A stretch of DNA of 64,000 nt, from contig NZ_DFQV01000020.1 in the NCBI RefSeq assembly GCF_002377945.1, positions 362,930-426,929 on the forward strand, read 5' to 3'. Positions 47,175 through 56,942 of this stretch are shown piece after piece. Source of the stretch: Psychrobacter sp. UBA3480 (GTDB lineage Bacteria; Pseudomonadota; Gammaproteobacteria; Pseudomonadales; Moraxellaceae). A program made the translations under genes and the position numbers. The stretch's first letter is position 1, and each line of letters begins with the position of its first letter. The notes beneath the pieces are model-generated. The model was given only the letters and a program-made list of their open reading frames with translations. It was not told the DNA's origin and did not search any database.

Positions 47175-48131
47175 TTATATATGTTTTTCATCGTGATAAT
47201 GCTGAACAAAATGATTGACCGTCAATGGTAATGGTTGTTCGGTATCTAACTGATAGCATGTTAGATAGCCGCTATCTACTGCTGCAGAGTAGTCAGTACA
47301 GGCAACTTGTGGACTGAGTGGCTCAGGCGTACCAGTGAGCCAATAATGCCCGACAAATACAGGTTTATGAGTTTTTAGCGCAAATTCAATATTTTCAGCC
47401 AACGCGTCAGACGGTATCTGTGCCAATGCGGACGATGGAGCACGAGACACTTCACGCAGGGTGCGTGTATTTAACTCATCTAGCCACCAGCGTACTCGTA
47501 CTCGCGTACGCTCAGTACCTTCTTTGTCTACCATCACAATGCCGTCAGGTAAGCCTGTTTCAACCCCTTTTAACACTCGCTCTAAAGCGTCAAAGGCGAT
47601 GGTATCTTCTTTAGCCGTCGCGATTAAACCTGCTGGAGTCAGACAGTTATCGTCAGTCAGAAGGGGCTTTAATATTGCCATGCTATCTGTATCCCAGCAA
47701 GCATGTACAAAACACGCATAGTCGGTCTCAATCCATAATGGAATTTCGTATAAACGCTGCAACCAGTACTCGTGTTGCTCTGAGCCAAATGGTATCTCTG
47801 CCAAAAACGCCTCGTGTTGGCGTCTATGGATATCATTGTGCGAGCGTAAATACTGGCTGGTATTATCGGGATCGCGCGTGGCATATGCCAATGCATTATA
47901 TTCATGGTTGCCCATCACTGCATCGGCTACATCGGCATCTAGCATTGCAAAGACAATCTCTAACGTGGCTAATTGCTGCGAACCACGATCGATCAAATCG
48001 CCGATGAACAACGCCCTGTGACCTGTTGGTGGCACGAAATGCTGACCGTTATGCTTATAGCCTAACTGATGCAGCAGACCGACCAGTTTGTCTGCATAAC
48101 CATGTATATCACCGATAATATCTATAATCAT
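47175..48131 (-). CDS. Metallophosphatase of the serine/threonine-phosphatase-like family
   Basis: A 318-residue soluble calcineurin-type phosphoesterase. The metal-binding motifs are GDIHG (7-11), GDLIDRG and GNHEYNAL, plus a His in CFVHACWD and VGHYWLTG. Related proteins include symmetrical Ap4A hydrolase (ApaH) and bis-PNKP-like phosphatases; the substrate cannot be inferred. The C-terminal half is longer than ApaH and does not match it well. It has a weak ribosome site. It lies between purE and the rhomboid protease, both on the same strand. Confidence 0.85.
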   Translation of the reverse strand: MIIDIIGDIHGYADKLVGLLHQLGYKHNGQHFVPPTGHRALFIGDLIDRGSQQLATLEIVFAMLDADVADAVMGNHEYNALAYATRDPDNTSQYLRSHNDIHRRQHEAFLAEIPFGSEQHEYWLQRLYEIPLWIETDYACFVHACWDTDSMAILKPLLTDDNCLTPAGLIATAKEDTIAFDALERVLKGVETGLPDGIVMVDKEGTERTRVRVRWWLDELNTRTLREVSRAPSSALAQIPSDALAENIEFALKTHKPVFVGHYWLTGTPEPLSPQVACTDYSAAVDSGYLTCYQLDTEQPLPLTVNHFVQHYHDEKHI

Positions 48132-48234
48132 AATGTATTACTAAATCTCAAATGTAGAAGTGTACCCTGCGCAAAATAGAGTTTATAAAGTATAGCTGTG
48201 TTTAAAGTGCTAGCTTTACTATACGTAAAAATGT

Positions 48235-48843
48235 CTAAAATCCCGGTGATAGCAACGCATTGACAAAGTGCGGTAGTACTTTTGGTTCCAAAACAATTGT
48301 GGCTATGACGCCAAATGCGCCGCCCCACATATGAGCCATATGATTGATATTTGAGCCACCGCGTCGATCAGCATAGATACTATAAAATATATACGCCACA
48401 GCAAATAGTATCGCCGGAATAGGGATCACGGCAAAGAGGTAAATTCTCTCCCATGGTGCTAGCAGGATAAAAGCAAATAGCACAGCTGATACACCGCCTG
48501 ATGCACCTAAACTCAAATAACTGGCGTTGTTCTTATTTTTCACGTAACTTGGAATCATGGCAACGATAATCGCCAATACATAAAAAACCACAAAACCGTA
48601 GCCGAATAAAAACGGCTGATATAGTCCTTCGATAGCACGCCCAAAGAAATACAAAGTAAACATGTTGAAGAGCAAATGCATACTATCAGCATGGATAAAG
48701 CCGTGGGTCACAAAGCGATCCCATTGCCCATTGTTGACTGCTGGCGGGTAAAAAATCAATCGATTAAACAGCGTCTTGTTTTGCCAAGCCAATAAGCTGA
48801 CAATAACGGTAATAATGATAATAAGCGTCGTATGGTTTAACAA
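48235..48843 (-). CDS. Rhomboid-family intramembrane serine protease
   Basis: A 202-residue membrane protease with six hydrophobic segments. The catalytic Ser115 lies in GASGG (113-117) and the His171 is in INHMAHMWGGAFG; the N-terminal loop has WDRFVTHGFIHADSMHLLFNM, conserved in rhomboids. The start is TTG at 48843: AAGGA lies 7 nt upstream on the minus strand and no ATG is better placed. Substrates are unknown. Not to be confused with GlpG, which has an extra cytosolic domain. Confidence 0.92.
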   Translation of the reverse strand: MLNHTTLIIIITVIVSLLAWQNKTLFNRLIFYPPAVNNGQWDRFVTHGFIHADSMHLLFNMFTLYFFGRAIEGLYQPFLFGYGFVVFYVLAIIVAMIPSYVKNKNNASYLSLGASGGVSAVLFAFILLAPWERIYLFAVIPIPAILFAVAYIFYSIYADRRGGSNINHMAHMWGGAFGVIATIVLEPKVLPHFVNALLSPGF

Positions 48844-49257
48844 AGGAAAATCCTTAGGCCGTGCCTGATATGTGACAATGTTACAAATGTCAAGCTACAA
48901 ATGACAATATTCAAAGCCTAAGCGTTACGGCTGAGTAAAAAATAAGTTTGACGTCTGATCCGTATTAGGTACTAACCATTAGCAATAGACTAATACTAAC
49001 AGCAGTTGCGATAACGCGAATACCTATTGTGTGACAAAACGATGCTTTTTTATGCGGTTATAGTGAATAATGTAGCAGTGTACCATGCAACATAAGTGAA
49101 ACTTTTAAAGCAAGGTTAAAGACGAGAGTAGTGTTCATTCATCCGCGCTGCAATGAATCTTTTAGACAAAGAAGCAACGTACACAAGTGACATGGATAAA
49201 AATAAAATAAGTGCTTAATTTTGCACATTCAAATAAGGCTGATAGAGGCAGTGGAAT
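48844..49257. other. Divergent rhomboid/envelope-protein intergenic region
   Basis: 414 bp with promoters in both directions. Two near-identical 12-mers, TACAAATGtCAA and TACAAATGaCAA (48881-48908), lie close to the rhomboid start. Otherwise nothing recognised. Confidence 0.4.
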
Positions 49258-50892
49258 ATGAACATTATTGACCAGCTAGAACAAACGGTAACCCCAGCTG
49301 TAATGGGTAATGATGACAGCAATAATGTCGCCTATGTCAGTTTACTTGAGCAGTTTTATGCTGTTTTGGCTGCGCGCCTAGCTGTGCCACAGGTTTACTC
49401 ACAGTTGCTGCGTACTGATCAAGTAATTACTAGCAGCAATAATGAAAGCCCTCTATTTGAACAAATATGGCAAGATAAAAGCCTGCAAAAGACTATCATC
49501 CAAGAATTGTCAGCTACCCATCATATTGATGAACAGACAACTGAGCAATTACTAATTAGTGCCGCGCCGTTGGCATATCGTGAGCTAAAAGTATTGGCCA
49601 ATGGGCAGTTCTTGCCAGCATTTCTACAAGACAAACAGGCTGCTTTACGTCCATATTTACCTATCTGGGCAGCCACTGTGATTACGGCTACTCAAGGCGT
49701 TAGTCAGCAAATACAAACAAGCTTCAATTCAGATGATGACCATGTGCAAGTACATGTGCCAGTAAGTGACGACATATCGAATAGGCAAGATGATTCTATT
49801 TTAGATACTGGCATAGTTGCACCAATAACGAACACTGATGCAGAAAATATAGAGCAAATATCAACTGCTGAGCGCACGAGCACTGAAGCGTTAGATAACG
49901 ATACGACTGCCAATAGTAATGCTATTCATGCCAATCCAGCAGCCTACCATTTGGCAGAAAACAGTAATTTAAAGCATGCACAAGTGCGTACTCGTAATCA
50001 ACGAAACGATCTACTAATACGCGTATTTTTATTAATAGTAGCTTTGGCTGCGCTTGCACTAGCAGCATGGGCATTATTAGTGAAACCCAATAATGAAATA
50101 CCAGTAGAACCTGTAGCCACAGTACCTGTTGAACCACCGCCAGCACCCGTGCCTCCTGTACCAACAACGACTCCTGTTGAGCTTATTGTCGGTGTAGACA
50201 ACGGCGGAAACTTGTACACTTGTAGTGCGACCGTTGGCGATACTGCACTGCAAAGCACGTTGCAACAGGCGCTCAATACAAGCTTTGGTGAGCAGGCAAG
50301 TATTTGTGAATTGAACATACAGGATGGGGTAGCAACCTCAATCGCTAATATGCCTGCGGAGACACTGCCCAATGTATTGACGATGCTTAGATCAACACCG
50401 TTTGCACGTTTACATGTGCAAAATGACCGTCTTACACTGGAGGCGCCAGACAATATGCTGCTGCAAAAACTGGTCACAGAAATACGAAGCTTAGTACCAG
50501 CAATGGTAGTCGAGAGTACAGCGCCACTGCCATTGCCTGATAATAGCAACATTGGTGATGCTACGAACAACATGGCAAACGCAAATAACCAGTTTGTAGA
50601 TGATGGAGCGGGGATTAATAATCAATACAATAATAATGGGTTAAATAGTAACTCTGGCGAATACCAAGCATCAGATGATGATACTGGAGATCGTGTGATA
50701 CCAACTCCTTTGCCTAACAATAATAGCTTTAATAATGCGCCCAACAATCTGCCTACTAATGGCGCGAGCAATACTCCCAACAACTTTCCTTCGAATAATC
50801 AAACGACCAGACCGCCAGGCCCTTTTTCTCCTTCAGAAGTGGATGAGATGGCAAACACAGTCATCGTTGCTGAACCAGCTCAAGTAAGGTAG
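49258..50892 (+). CDS. Single-span envelope protein, OmpA-lacking paralogue of the next gene
   Basis: A 544-residue protein not recognised by name. Residues 1-145 are a predicted helical domain with LLEQFYAVLAARLA; a hydrophilic linker follows; a single membrane helix lies at about 252-274 (LLIRVFLLIVALAALALAAWALLV); a Pro-rich spacer at about 281-306; then an alpha/beta module with two cysteines 28 residues apart (C322, C350). The C-terminal 110 residues are Asn-rich and disordered (NNQYNNNGLNSN...). The neighbour at 51208 shares all parts up to the cysteine module but carries an OmpA domain instead of the Asn-rich tail. GAGGCAGTGGA precedes the ATG. Confidence 0.85.
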   Translation: MNIIDQLEQTVTPAVMGNDDSNNVAYVSLLEQFYAVLAARLAVPQVYSQLLRTDQVITSSNNESPLFEQIWQDKSLQKTIIQELSATHHIDEQTTEQLLISAAPLAYRELKVLANGQFLPAFLQDKQAALRPYLPIWAATVITATQGVSQQIQTSFNSDDDHVQVHVPVSDDISNRQDDSILDTGIVAPITNTDAENIEQISTAERTSTEALDNDTTANSNAIHANPAAYHLAENSNLKHAQVRTRNQRNDLLIRVFLLIVALAALALAAWALLVKPNNEIPVEPVATVPVEPPPAPVPPVPTTTPVELIVGVDNGGNLYTCSATVGDTALQSTLQQALNTSFGEQASICELNIQDGVATSIANMPAETLPNVLTMLRSTPFARLHVQNDRLTLEAPDNMLLQKLVTEIRSLVPAMVVESTAPLPLPDNSNIGDATNNMANANNQFVDDGAGINNQYNNNGLNSNSGEYQASDDDTGDRVIPTPLPNNNSFNNAPNNLPTNGASNTPNNFPSNNQTTRPPGPFSPSEVDEMANTVIVAEPAQVR

Positions 50893-51207
50893 TTTTTTAT
50901 CAGGCACGCTGTTTCATATGGCGTGTTTTTTTATGTGGCCTATCTTTTCATGTAATTTAGCTACAGTTACGTGTGCCAACCGAAACATTACTTACTGTAT
51001 CATTTGCACAACAACGTACAGACTGTGAATAGCAGCTTAAGAATTTTATAATAATCAAAACCAAATAAAGTAGTTTGATGAATTTATCGTCACCATGACT
51101 GCTACGCCACCATGACTACTACTATAACGATTGAATACAAAAGAATGATATAGCTGCTTTTTGAGCAAACGAATGATATAAATAAAAATTAAGGGGAGAG
51201 CCATATT
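50893..51207. other. Spacer between the two envelope paralogues
   Basis: 315 bp. It holds two tandem 17-nt repeats (51091-51124) and the GGGGAGAG ribosome site of the OmpA gene. A short inverted pair near 50909-50932 (GGCACGC...GGCGTGTTTTTTTAT) may be the terminator of the first paralogue. Confidence 0.5.
51091..51124. repeat. Two tandem 17-nt repeats
   Basis: CACCATGACTGCTACGC is followed directly by CACCATGACTACTACTA (13 of the first 15 bases conserved). Located about 90 bp upstream of the OmpA gene start. Confidence 0.6.
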
Positions 51208-52806
51208 ATGGATATTATTAGCCATTTGACACGCACCGTCAGCCCAGCCGTATTGGAAGATGACCGTAGCCCAGCTAAGAAAAATCTACTAGAGCAGTTT
51301 TATGCCATTTTTGCTGCTCGTCTTGCAGACAACGATACTTTCAGCCGCTTTGCCAATGAAAACATCGCCCGTGACGACAATGCTTTTTATGACCGTGTAT
51401 GGACAGAAGGAGCACATCGCGACCAAATCTCTCGCGAATTGGCAGGCAAGCATAATGTCGATGCAACCGCTTCACGCGGTCTGATTGCGATGGCAGCGCC
51501 ATTGGCTTTTCATGAGATCAAAAGCTTGGCTGGTACTACGCCCGTTCCTCAATTTTTGAATGATAACCTAAATAGTTACCAGCATCATATCCCTGCATGG
51601 GCGGGTACTGTTTTACCTGCTAGTGCAGTCGCTGCCACTTCTACTACGGCTGGCACACCAATTTCTGATACCACCAGTACAGCGCCATTACAAAAAGAAG
51701 AAGAGCCAAAAGAGAGCTTTATGAAAGCGCTGCTACCTATTATTGGTTTGATTATCTTGGGTGCATTGGCTTGGGCTCTACTCAGAGGCTGTCAAGAAAA
51801 CCCTGAACCGGTAGCAACACCAGCGGCTACAGTGCAGCAAGGGGTGCAAGGTAATGAGGCACTAGCGGTTGCAGGCGCGATTGAACCTGCATCACTGAGT
51901 ATCGCAACTGGTGAAAATAGCGAGCTGTATGCTTGTCGTATGAGCGTAGGTGATGAGACATTACAAACCAATGTTATGAATGCTTTGACTGGTGCATTTG
52001 GTGATGAAGCCAATACATGCCGTGCTGACGTTGATGATAACTTTGCAGTAGATATGCCAGCATCTGCTCAACTGGCAACGATATTACCAATTATTAAAAA
52101 TGTACCGAACGCGAGTATGATTATTAAAGGTGATAACATCACTGTCAATGCTCCTGATAAAGCCGCATTGGACAAGTTGGTTGCTGACTTACAAGCAGCT
52201 GCTCCTGCCATGACCGTGCAAGCTGAAGGTCCATTAGACTTGCAAGGTGAGATTGATGATAGTCTGGCTGCTGCAGATGTGGCGATGACCAATCTTGGTG
52301 AAAACCCAGATCCACGTGATGTTGCCCGCGCTTTGAGTATTCAGGTGATTAACTTCCAAGTAGATGAAGCAGTTATACCTGAAGTCAATAAGGCGCTGCT
52401 AGACCGTGCTGCAGAAATCATCAATAACGTACCTGATATGAAGCTGATGATTGTCGGTCATACGGACAGTCAAGCCTCTGATACCTATAATATGGAGCTG
52501 TCTCAGGAGCGTGCTGAGTCAGTGAAAGCGTATCTAGTGTCTAAAGGGGTTGATGCCAGTAAACTAACGACCAAAGGTATGGGTGAATCAGAACCAATCG
52601 CGGATAATTCAACCGAACAAGGTCGCTTCCGCAATCGCCGTATTGAGTTTATGGTCAATGACGAAGTTGTCAGTGCAAATGATGGCATGATGATAAACGG
52701 TGATTCGCTAGATCCAGATATGAACCCATTAGATAGTAACAATGATGATTTATTACCAGATGGCGATGACGCTACCCAAGGTACTGCGGTAGACCCAACC
52801 AATTAA
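51208..52806 (+). CDS. OmpA-family envelope protein with N-terminal helical domain and membrane span
   Basis: A 532-residue protein. The N-terminal helical domain (1-135, with LLEQFYAIFAARLA) lies before a single membrane helix at about 174-193 (ALLPIIGLIILGALAWALLRG). The periplasmic part has a two-cysteine module (C243, C271) with alternating helix/strand segments that resembles a BON-like fold, then an OmpA C-terminal domain at about 378-485 (INFQVDEAVIPEVNK...MIVGHTDSQASDTYNMELSQERAESVKAYL...NRRIEF) that should bind peptidoglycan. An acidic Asp/Asn tail ends it. The arrangement recalls mycobacterial ArfA (span, BON, OmpA). It would tether inner membrane to peptidoglycan. The N-terminal domain is unnamed. 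Confidence 0.88.
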   Translation: MDIISHLTRTVSPAVLEDDRSPAKKNLLEQFYAIFAARLADNDTFSRFANENIARDDNAFYDRVWTEGAHRDQISRELAGKHNVDATASRGLIAMAAPLAFHEIKSLAGTTPVPQFLNDNLNSYQHHIPAWAGTVLPASAVAATSTTAGTPISDTTSTAPLQKEEEPKESFMKALLPIIGLIILGALAWALLRGCQENPEPVATPAATVQQGVQGNEALAVAGAIEPASLSIATGENSELYACRMSVGDETLQTNVMNALTGAFGDEANTCRADVDDNFAVDMPASAQLATILPIIKNVPNASMIIKGDNITVNAPDKAALDKLVADLQAAAPAMTVQAEGPLDLQGEIDDSLAAADVAMTNLGENPDPRDVARALSIQVINFQVDEAVIPEVNKALLDRAAEIINNVPDMKLMIVGHTDSQASDTYNMELSQERAESVKAYLVSKGVDASKLTTKGMGESEPIADNSTEQGRFRNRRIEFMVNDEVVSANDGMMINGDSLDPDMNPLDSNNDDLLPDGDDATQGTAVDPTN

Positions 52807-52855
52807 TCTACATGTTCTTATTTTGATTATAGTTAGACTATAGTAGCCAAATGAC

Positions 52856-52889
52856 AAAAACCGCATCTTATAAAGGTGCGGTTTTTTCG
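52856..52889. terminator. Bidirectional terminator between the OmpA gene and nagZ
   Basis: A stem of about 13 bp with one wobble (52857-52869 with 52873-52886 approximately), followed by T6 on the plus strand and with A5 on the left. Confidence 0.82.
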
Positions 52890-52919
52890 TATGCTGCTTG
52901 ATGATAGTTAAGTAAGCTA

Positions 52920-53996
52920 TTACTTATACAGAGTAGGATCTGTTGATTCTTTGGCAATTTGAGCATCAGCTTGCGCATTAAAAAAAGTCTGAGTAATATT
53001 TTGCTTGGCTTGCTGCCAGTATTCAAACTGCTGGCAGGTAGATTCAAGATCGCCTTGCCATGTTGGGATGTTGCCGCGCATGGTTTTGATACGTTGCTGG
53101 TTAGGGTAAGGCAGATCTTGCGCAGCTTTGGCAGCCTCATGAGCAGCCACACGGTCGTTGCACACGAGAGCAATATCACAACCAGCATCAATGGCCGCTT
53201 TTACGCGAGCACTGACATCACCAGCCGCCTTTGCACCTGCCATCGATAAATCATCAGAGAATAATACGCCATCAAATTTAAGTTCATCTCGAATGATATC
53301 TTGTAGCCAAATTTTGGAGAAACCTGCTGGCTTGTCGTCTACTTGCGAAAATATCACATGTGCTGGCATAAGAGCGTCCAGACTATGTAGTGTTTGAGCA
53401 AAAGGTTGCATGTCGCTATTGATAATCTCATCCAAGCTACGCGTATCGATGGCTTCTGATACGTGCGAGTCAGGAGCGATGGCCCCATGACCGGGGAAGT
53501 GCTTACCAGTGGTTGCCATACCAGCGGCTTTCATACCGCGCATAAACTGTGTTGCAAGCGCAGTGATGGCTTGCGGCTCATGATGAAAGCTGCGATCACC
53601 GATGACTTGGCTAATACCATCTCTATCCAGTACGGGTGCAAAGCTCAAATCAATTCCTACAGCCAGCACTTCAGCTGCCATTAGATAACCGCAATCGTAG
53701 GCGCAGCTAAGTGCTTGACTTGGGTCTTGATTGAATAGCTCACCCAATCGTCCCATAGCAGGTAGGGGCGTGAAGCCTTCACGTAGTCTCGCGACTCGTC
53801 CCCCTTCTTGGTCCACACCGATAAGTATGTCTTGATTGTGATAACGTATATCGTCGCACAGTGCTCTGACTTGGGTCGCATCTGTGACGTTACGACCAAA
53901 CAATATTACTCCACCGACCTGTGCTTGTTTAATCAAGCTGACATCTTCAGCGGTCAAAGCAGTACTATCGATATCTATCATTAAAACGCCGTACAT
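52920..53996 (-). CDS. nagZ: Beta-N-acetylhexosaminidase NagZ
   Basis: A cytosolic glycoside hydrolase family 3 enzyme that removes GlcNAc from anhydromuropeptides in peptidoglycan recycling, which can also control ampC induction. The 358 residues begin MYGVLMIDIDSTALTAEDVSLI. Key motifs are GVDQEGGRVARLREGFTPLPAMG, the catalytic loop GKHFPGHGAIAPDSH with its His/Asp, and LKFDGVLFSDDLSMAGAK. AAGGAATACGC precedes the ATG. Divergent from prc. Confidence 0.95.
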   Translation of the reverse strand: MYGVLMIDIDSTALTAEDVSLIKQAQVGGVILFGRNVTDATQVRALCDDIRYHNQDILIGVDQEGGRVARLREGFTPLPAMGRLGELFNQDPSQALSCAYDCGYLMAAEVLAVGIDLSFAPVLDRDGISQVIGDRSFHHEPQAITALATQFMRGMKAAGMATTGKHFPGHGAIAPDSHVSEAIDTRSLDEIINSDMQPFAQTLHSLDALMPAHVIFSQVDDKPAGFSKIWLQDIIRDELKFDGVLFSDDLSMAGAKAAGDVSARVKAAIDAGCDIALVCNDRVAAHEAAKAAQDLPYPNQQRIKTMRGNIPTWQGDLESTCQQFEYWQQAKQNITQTFFNAQADAQIAKESTDPTLYK

Positions 53997-54457
53997 CGCG
54001 TATTCCTTATTATTTTATATATGGTTATATTATGAGGGTGACTGATTATCTATCTATGGCTGTCTTATCGCTTATCAGTCATTTTTCAGATGTCTTATTA
54101 TGACAGTTATTATTAACTGAGCATAATGTGGCAGATTATTAGGGTCAAATCAATTTGCTAATAGCCATCAAATTCAGTCATCAAATCGATGTTGATAGCC
54201 CTCAATTGCTATGTATGATAAAAGTGATAGAAAGTTTGGTATGTACAGGTGTAGCGTGTAAGATTGCTTATACAGTTTGAGACAGTTCAGTATTTATGCG
54301 CGTGATAATATTGATTGATTTTTGACTATATATCAGTATTTAATGATGCATAAAGTATAAGAATAAAAAACACAGCATTTATAGGTCATAACAGATTCGA
54401 GCATTTCTAATTCTGATGAATTACCCAATACTATTAACTTCAAATAACTAGGTACAT
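53997..54457. other. Divergent nagZ/prc intergenic region
   Basis: 461 bp, AT-rich, with presumed promoters for nagZ and prc. No ORF, strong stem-loop or recognised operator seen. Confidence 0.4.
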
Positions 54458-56671
54458 ATGATGAAAAAACAACCAGCACAGTGGTTACTCAGTGCAGCGT
54501 CAGTGGGCATCGCCGGTATTATCTTGACCCAAAGCTACGGTACTGCAGTCGCCGAGACCAATACGGGAAGTTTCGTTCAGACCCCTGAGCAAAAGGTCAC
54601 CACCCGCCAAGTAGCCGCCTTGCTGGATCGCAGTCATTATCTCAATCAGCCTTTAGATAGTAAGACTGGTAGCGAAATCCTATCAATGTATATCGATAGC
54701 CTTGACCCAAATCATACGTTATTTTTACAATCCGATGTCGACGAGCTTAAGAAAAAACACGCTGAAGACTTTGGTGCTCGTCTAAAGCAAGGTGATCTAT
54801 CTGCAGGGGTAGAGGTGTTTGATCGTTACCGCAAACGCTCAAACGAGTACTTTGCGATGGCCACTAAGATGCTTAAGACAGACATTGATTTAACAGGTAA
54901 CGACACAATCATTCTTGATCGCGAAAAACTCGGTCATTTTAAAACCAAAAAAGAGCAGCGTGATTACTGGGAACGTCAGTTAAAGTTTCAGTTGATGAGC
55001 ATTACGCTGGGTCAAGAAGACGAAAAAGCCAAAGAGAAAGTATTTTTAAGCAACCCAGATATTACTCGCGGACAAGACTTGGTACGTAACGATGAGCGTA
55101 CGCCAAATGAAATTTTGCAAAATCGTTTGTCGCGTCAACAAGAGCAGTTTAAGCGTCTCAAAGATGATGAAATCATGGAAACCATCTTAAATACGGCGAT
55201 GCTGACCTATGATCCGCACAGTAATTACTATGCACCGATTCAAGCGACGGAATTGCAAATCCAGTCTAGTCTTCAGTTGGAAGGTATTGGTGTCTCTATT
55301 CGTCCAGATCGCAAAAATCCGGATTATACCCGTATTGTGACTTTGGTCGATGGTGGTCCAGCCGCTAAGTCAGGTCAGATTAAGCCCAATGATTTGATCG
55401 TTGGTATCGCAAAAGATGGCGAAACCATGACGGACGTGGTTGGCTGGTCAACGCGTGAAATTGTCAGCTTGATTCGTGGTAAACGCGGTACATCGGTCAC
55501 ACTGAAACTACGTCAACCCAACACGCCAGATGCTAGCGCCCGTACGGTCACGGTAGTACGAGACATTATTCAGCAAGAAGAATCTGGCGTCACTCAGCGA
55601 GTGGTAGAAGTGCAGCGTCCTAATATTGATAAGACACCAAAGCGTATTGGCGTACTTGAGATACCGAGCTTTTATCTAAACTATCGTGCACGTCGTAATG
55701 GTGAAGACTACCGTAGCGTCAGTATCGATACTGAAAAAGCACTAAAAGAGTTGAATAAACAAAATATCGATGGTCTAGTGGTTGATTTGCGCAATAACCC
55801 TGGTGGCTCATTAGATGAAGTTGCCAAGATGTTAGGTTTCTTTATTAAGAGTGGACCACTAGTACAGATTCGTGATAATCGCGGTAACATTCAAGTGTAT
55901 CGCGACAACGATGGCGGCGAGCAGTTGTATGATGGCAAAATGTCGGTTATTACCAATTTAGCATCAGCCTCAGCCAGTGAAATCTTTGCCGCAGCTATTC
56001 AAGACTATGGTCGCGGATTAGTAGTTGGTAGTACGACGACTGGTAAAGGCTCGGCGCAAATTCAGCTCGATAGCTTAGCTTTAGGCTCTGCCACCTTAAC
56101 TCAGCGTAAGTTTTATCGTGTGACTGGCGGTAGTACACAGAATAAAGGTGTCGTACCAGACGTTGAGCTAGTCAATATCTATGACGATGCGACCTTTGGC
56201 GAGCGCGCTCAGAAAAAAGCATTGCCTTGGGACACTATCAGAACAGCACCATATAAGCCTGAAGGGAAGTTTACCAGTGATACATTGGCGACGCTCAATC
56301 AACAGTCTAAGATTCGCCAACAACAAGACCCGCAGTTTACTTATCTGTCGACGCTAAATGATATTCGTAACATGGATGATGAAAAGAAACCTGTTCGATT
56401 AGATATCAATAGTCGCCGAGCTAAAATGCAACTAATTGAAAAACGTTCATTAGAAGCAGAAAACAAGCGCCTTATCGCAACTGGTGAGCGTCCGTACTCT
56501 AACTGGAATACTTATCAAGCAGCGATGGACGCAAAATTTGAAGAACGTAGCCGTATGAAAGCAGCTGAACGTCCAGAATTACCAGAGGATGAAGCGTTTA
56601 TCAATGAGGCAGCTTACCTGATGCTCAGCGCTGAACCTAAGACAATGCTTAGCCCTGAAGAAAAGCTATAA
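54458..56671 (+). CDS. prc: C-terminal processing peptidase (Prc/Tsp)
   Basis: A periplasmic serine protease (S41A) that trims proteins and degrades peptidoglycan hydrolases. A signal peptide (MMKKQPAQWLLSAASVGIAGIILTQSYGTAVA) is followed by the N-terminal tail-specific domain, PDZ (SLQLEGIGVSIRPDRKNPDYTRIVTLVDGGPAAKSGQIKPNDLIVGI), and the protease domain with DGLVVDLRNNPGGSLDEVAKM, the nucleophilic Ser in ASASASEIFAAA and the Lys base in STTTGKGSAQ. The DUF3340-type C-terminus is Lys/Glu-rich. The 737 residues exceed E. coli Prc (682). ATG 54461 is an equally possible start. Confidence 0.96.
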   Translation: MMKKQPAQWLLSAASVGIAGIILTQSYGTAVAETNTGSFVQTPEQKVTTRQVAALLDRSHYLNQPLDSKTGSEILSMYIDSLDPNHTLFLQSDVDELKKKHAEDFGARLKQGDLSAGVEVFDRYRKRSNEYFAMATKMLKTDIDLTGNDTIILDREKLGHFKTKKEQRDYWERQLKFQLMSITLGQEDEKAKEKVFLSNPDITRGQDLVRNDERTPNEILQNRLSRQQEQFKRLKDDEIMETILNTAMLTYDPHSNYYAPIQATELQIQSSLQLEGIGVSIRPDRKNPDYTRIVTLVDGGPAAKSGQIKPNDLIVGIAKDGETMTDVVGWSTREIVSLIRGKRGTSVTLKLRQPNTPDASARTVTVVRDIIQQEESGVTQRVVEVQRPNIDKTPKRIGVLEIPSFYLNYRARRNGEDYRSVSIDTEKALKELNKQNIDGLVVDLRNNPGGSLDEVAKMLGFFIKSGPLVQIRDNRGNIQVYRDNDGGEQLYDGKMSVITNLASASASEIFAAAIQDYGRGLVVGSTTTGKGSAQIQLDSLALGSATLTQRKFYRVTGGSTQNKGVVPDVELVNIYDDATFGERAQKKALPWDTIRTAPYKPEGKFTSDTLATLNQQSKIRQQQDPQFTYLSTLNDIRNMDDEKKPVRLDINSRRAKMQLIEKRSLEAENKRLIATGERPYSNWNTYQAAMDAKFEERSRMKAAERPELPEDEAFINEAAYLMLSAEPKTMLSPEEKL

Positions 56672-56695
56672 TGTGAAGTTATTATAGCGTTACGT

Positions 56696-56725
56696 AATCT
56701 ATGTAAGCATATGCTTACATAGATT
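56696..56725. repeat. Perfect 30-bp palindrome after prc
   Basis: Two 15-nt arms (56696-56710 and 56711-56725) are exact reverse complements without spacer, 25 bp after the prc stop. No T-run follows. As RNA it folds to a hairpin with a tight central loop; as DNA it could bind a dimeric protein. Confidence 0.85.
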
Positions 56726-56942
56726 GACGTTTAGACCTCTTACCAACGAAGGGTCAATCTGCGACTATAACTGTACGGCACGATTGAACGAAACGGTTCA
56801 TTGATACTAGGGATTGGTATCTTAAAGGTCGCACTAGGGATAAGTAGTTTGCTGATTAAGGATGATAAGGCTGGATGCCTGTCAGTTATGAGATACCCCG
56901 GGATTAGGTATCATGTAACGCTAACATGGATGGTTGGTAATA

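Noticed and set aside
49998..50573. 191-codon minus-strand frame within the first envelope paralogue
   Set aside because: Antisense shadow; its Ser/Ala/Thr-rich low-complexity sequence mirrors the coding strand, and the sense frame has a clear domain order.
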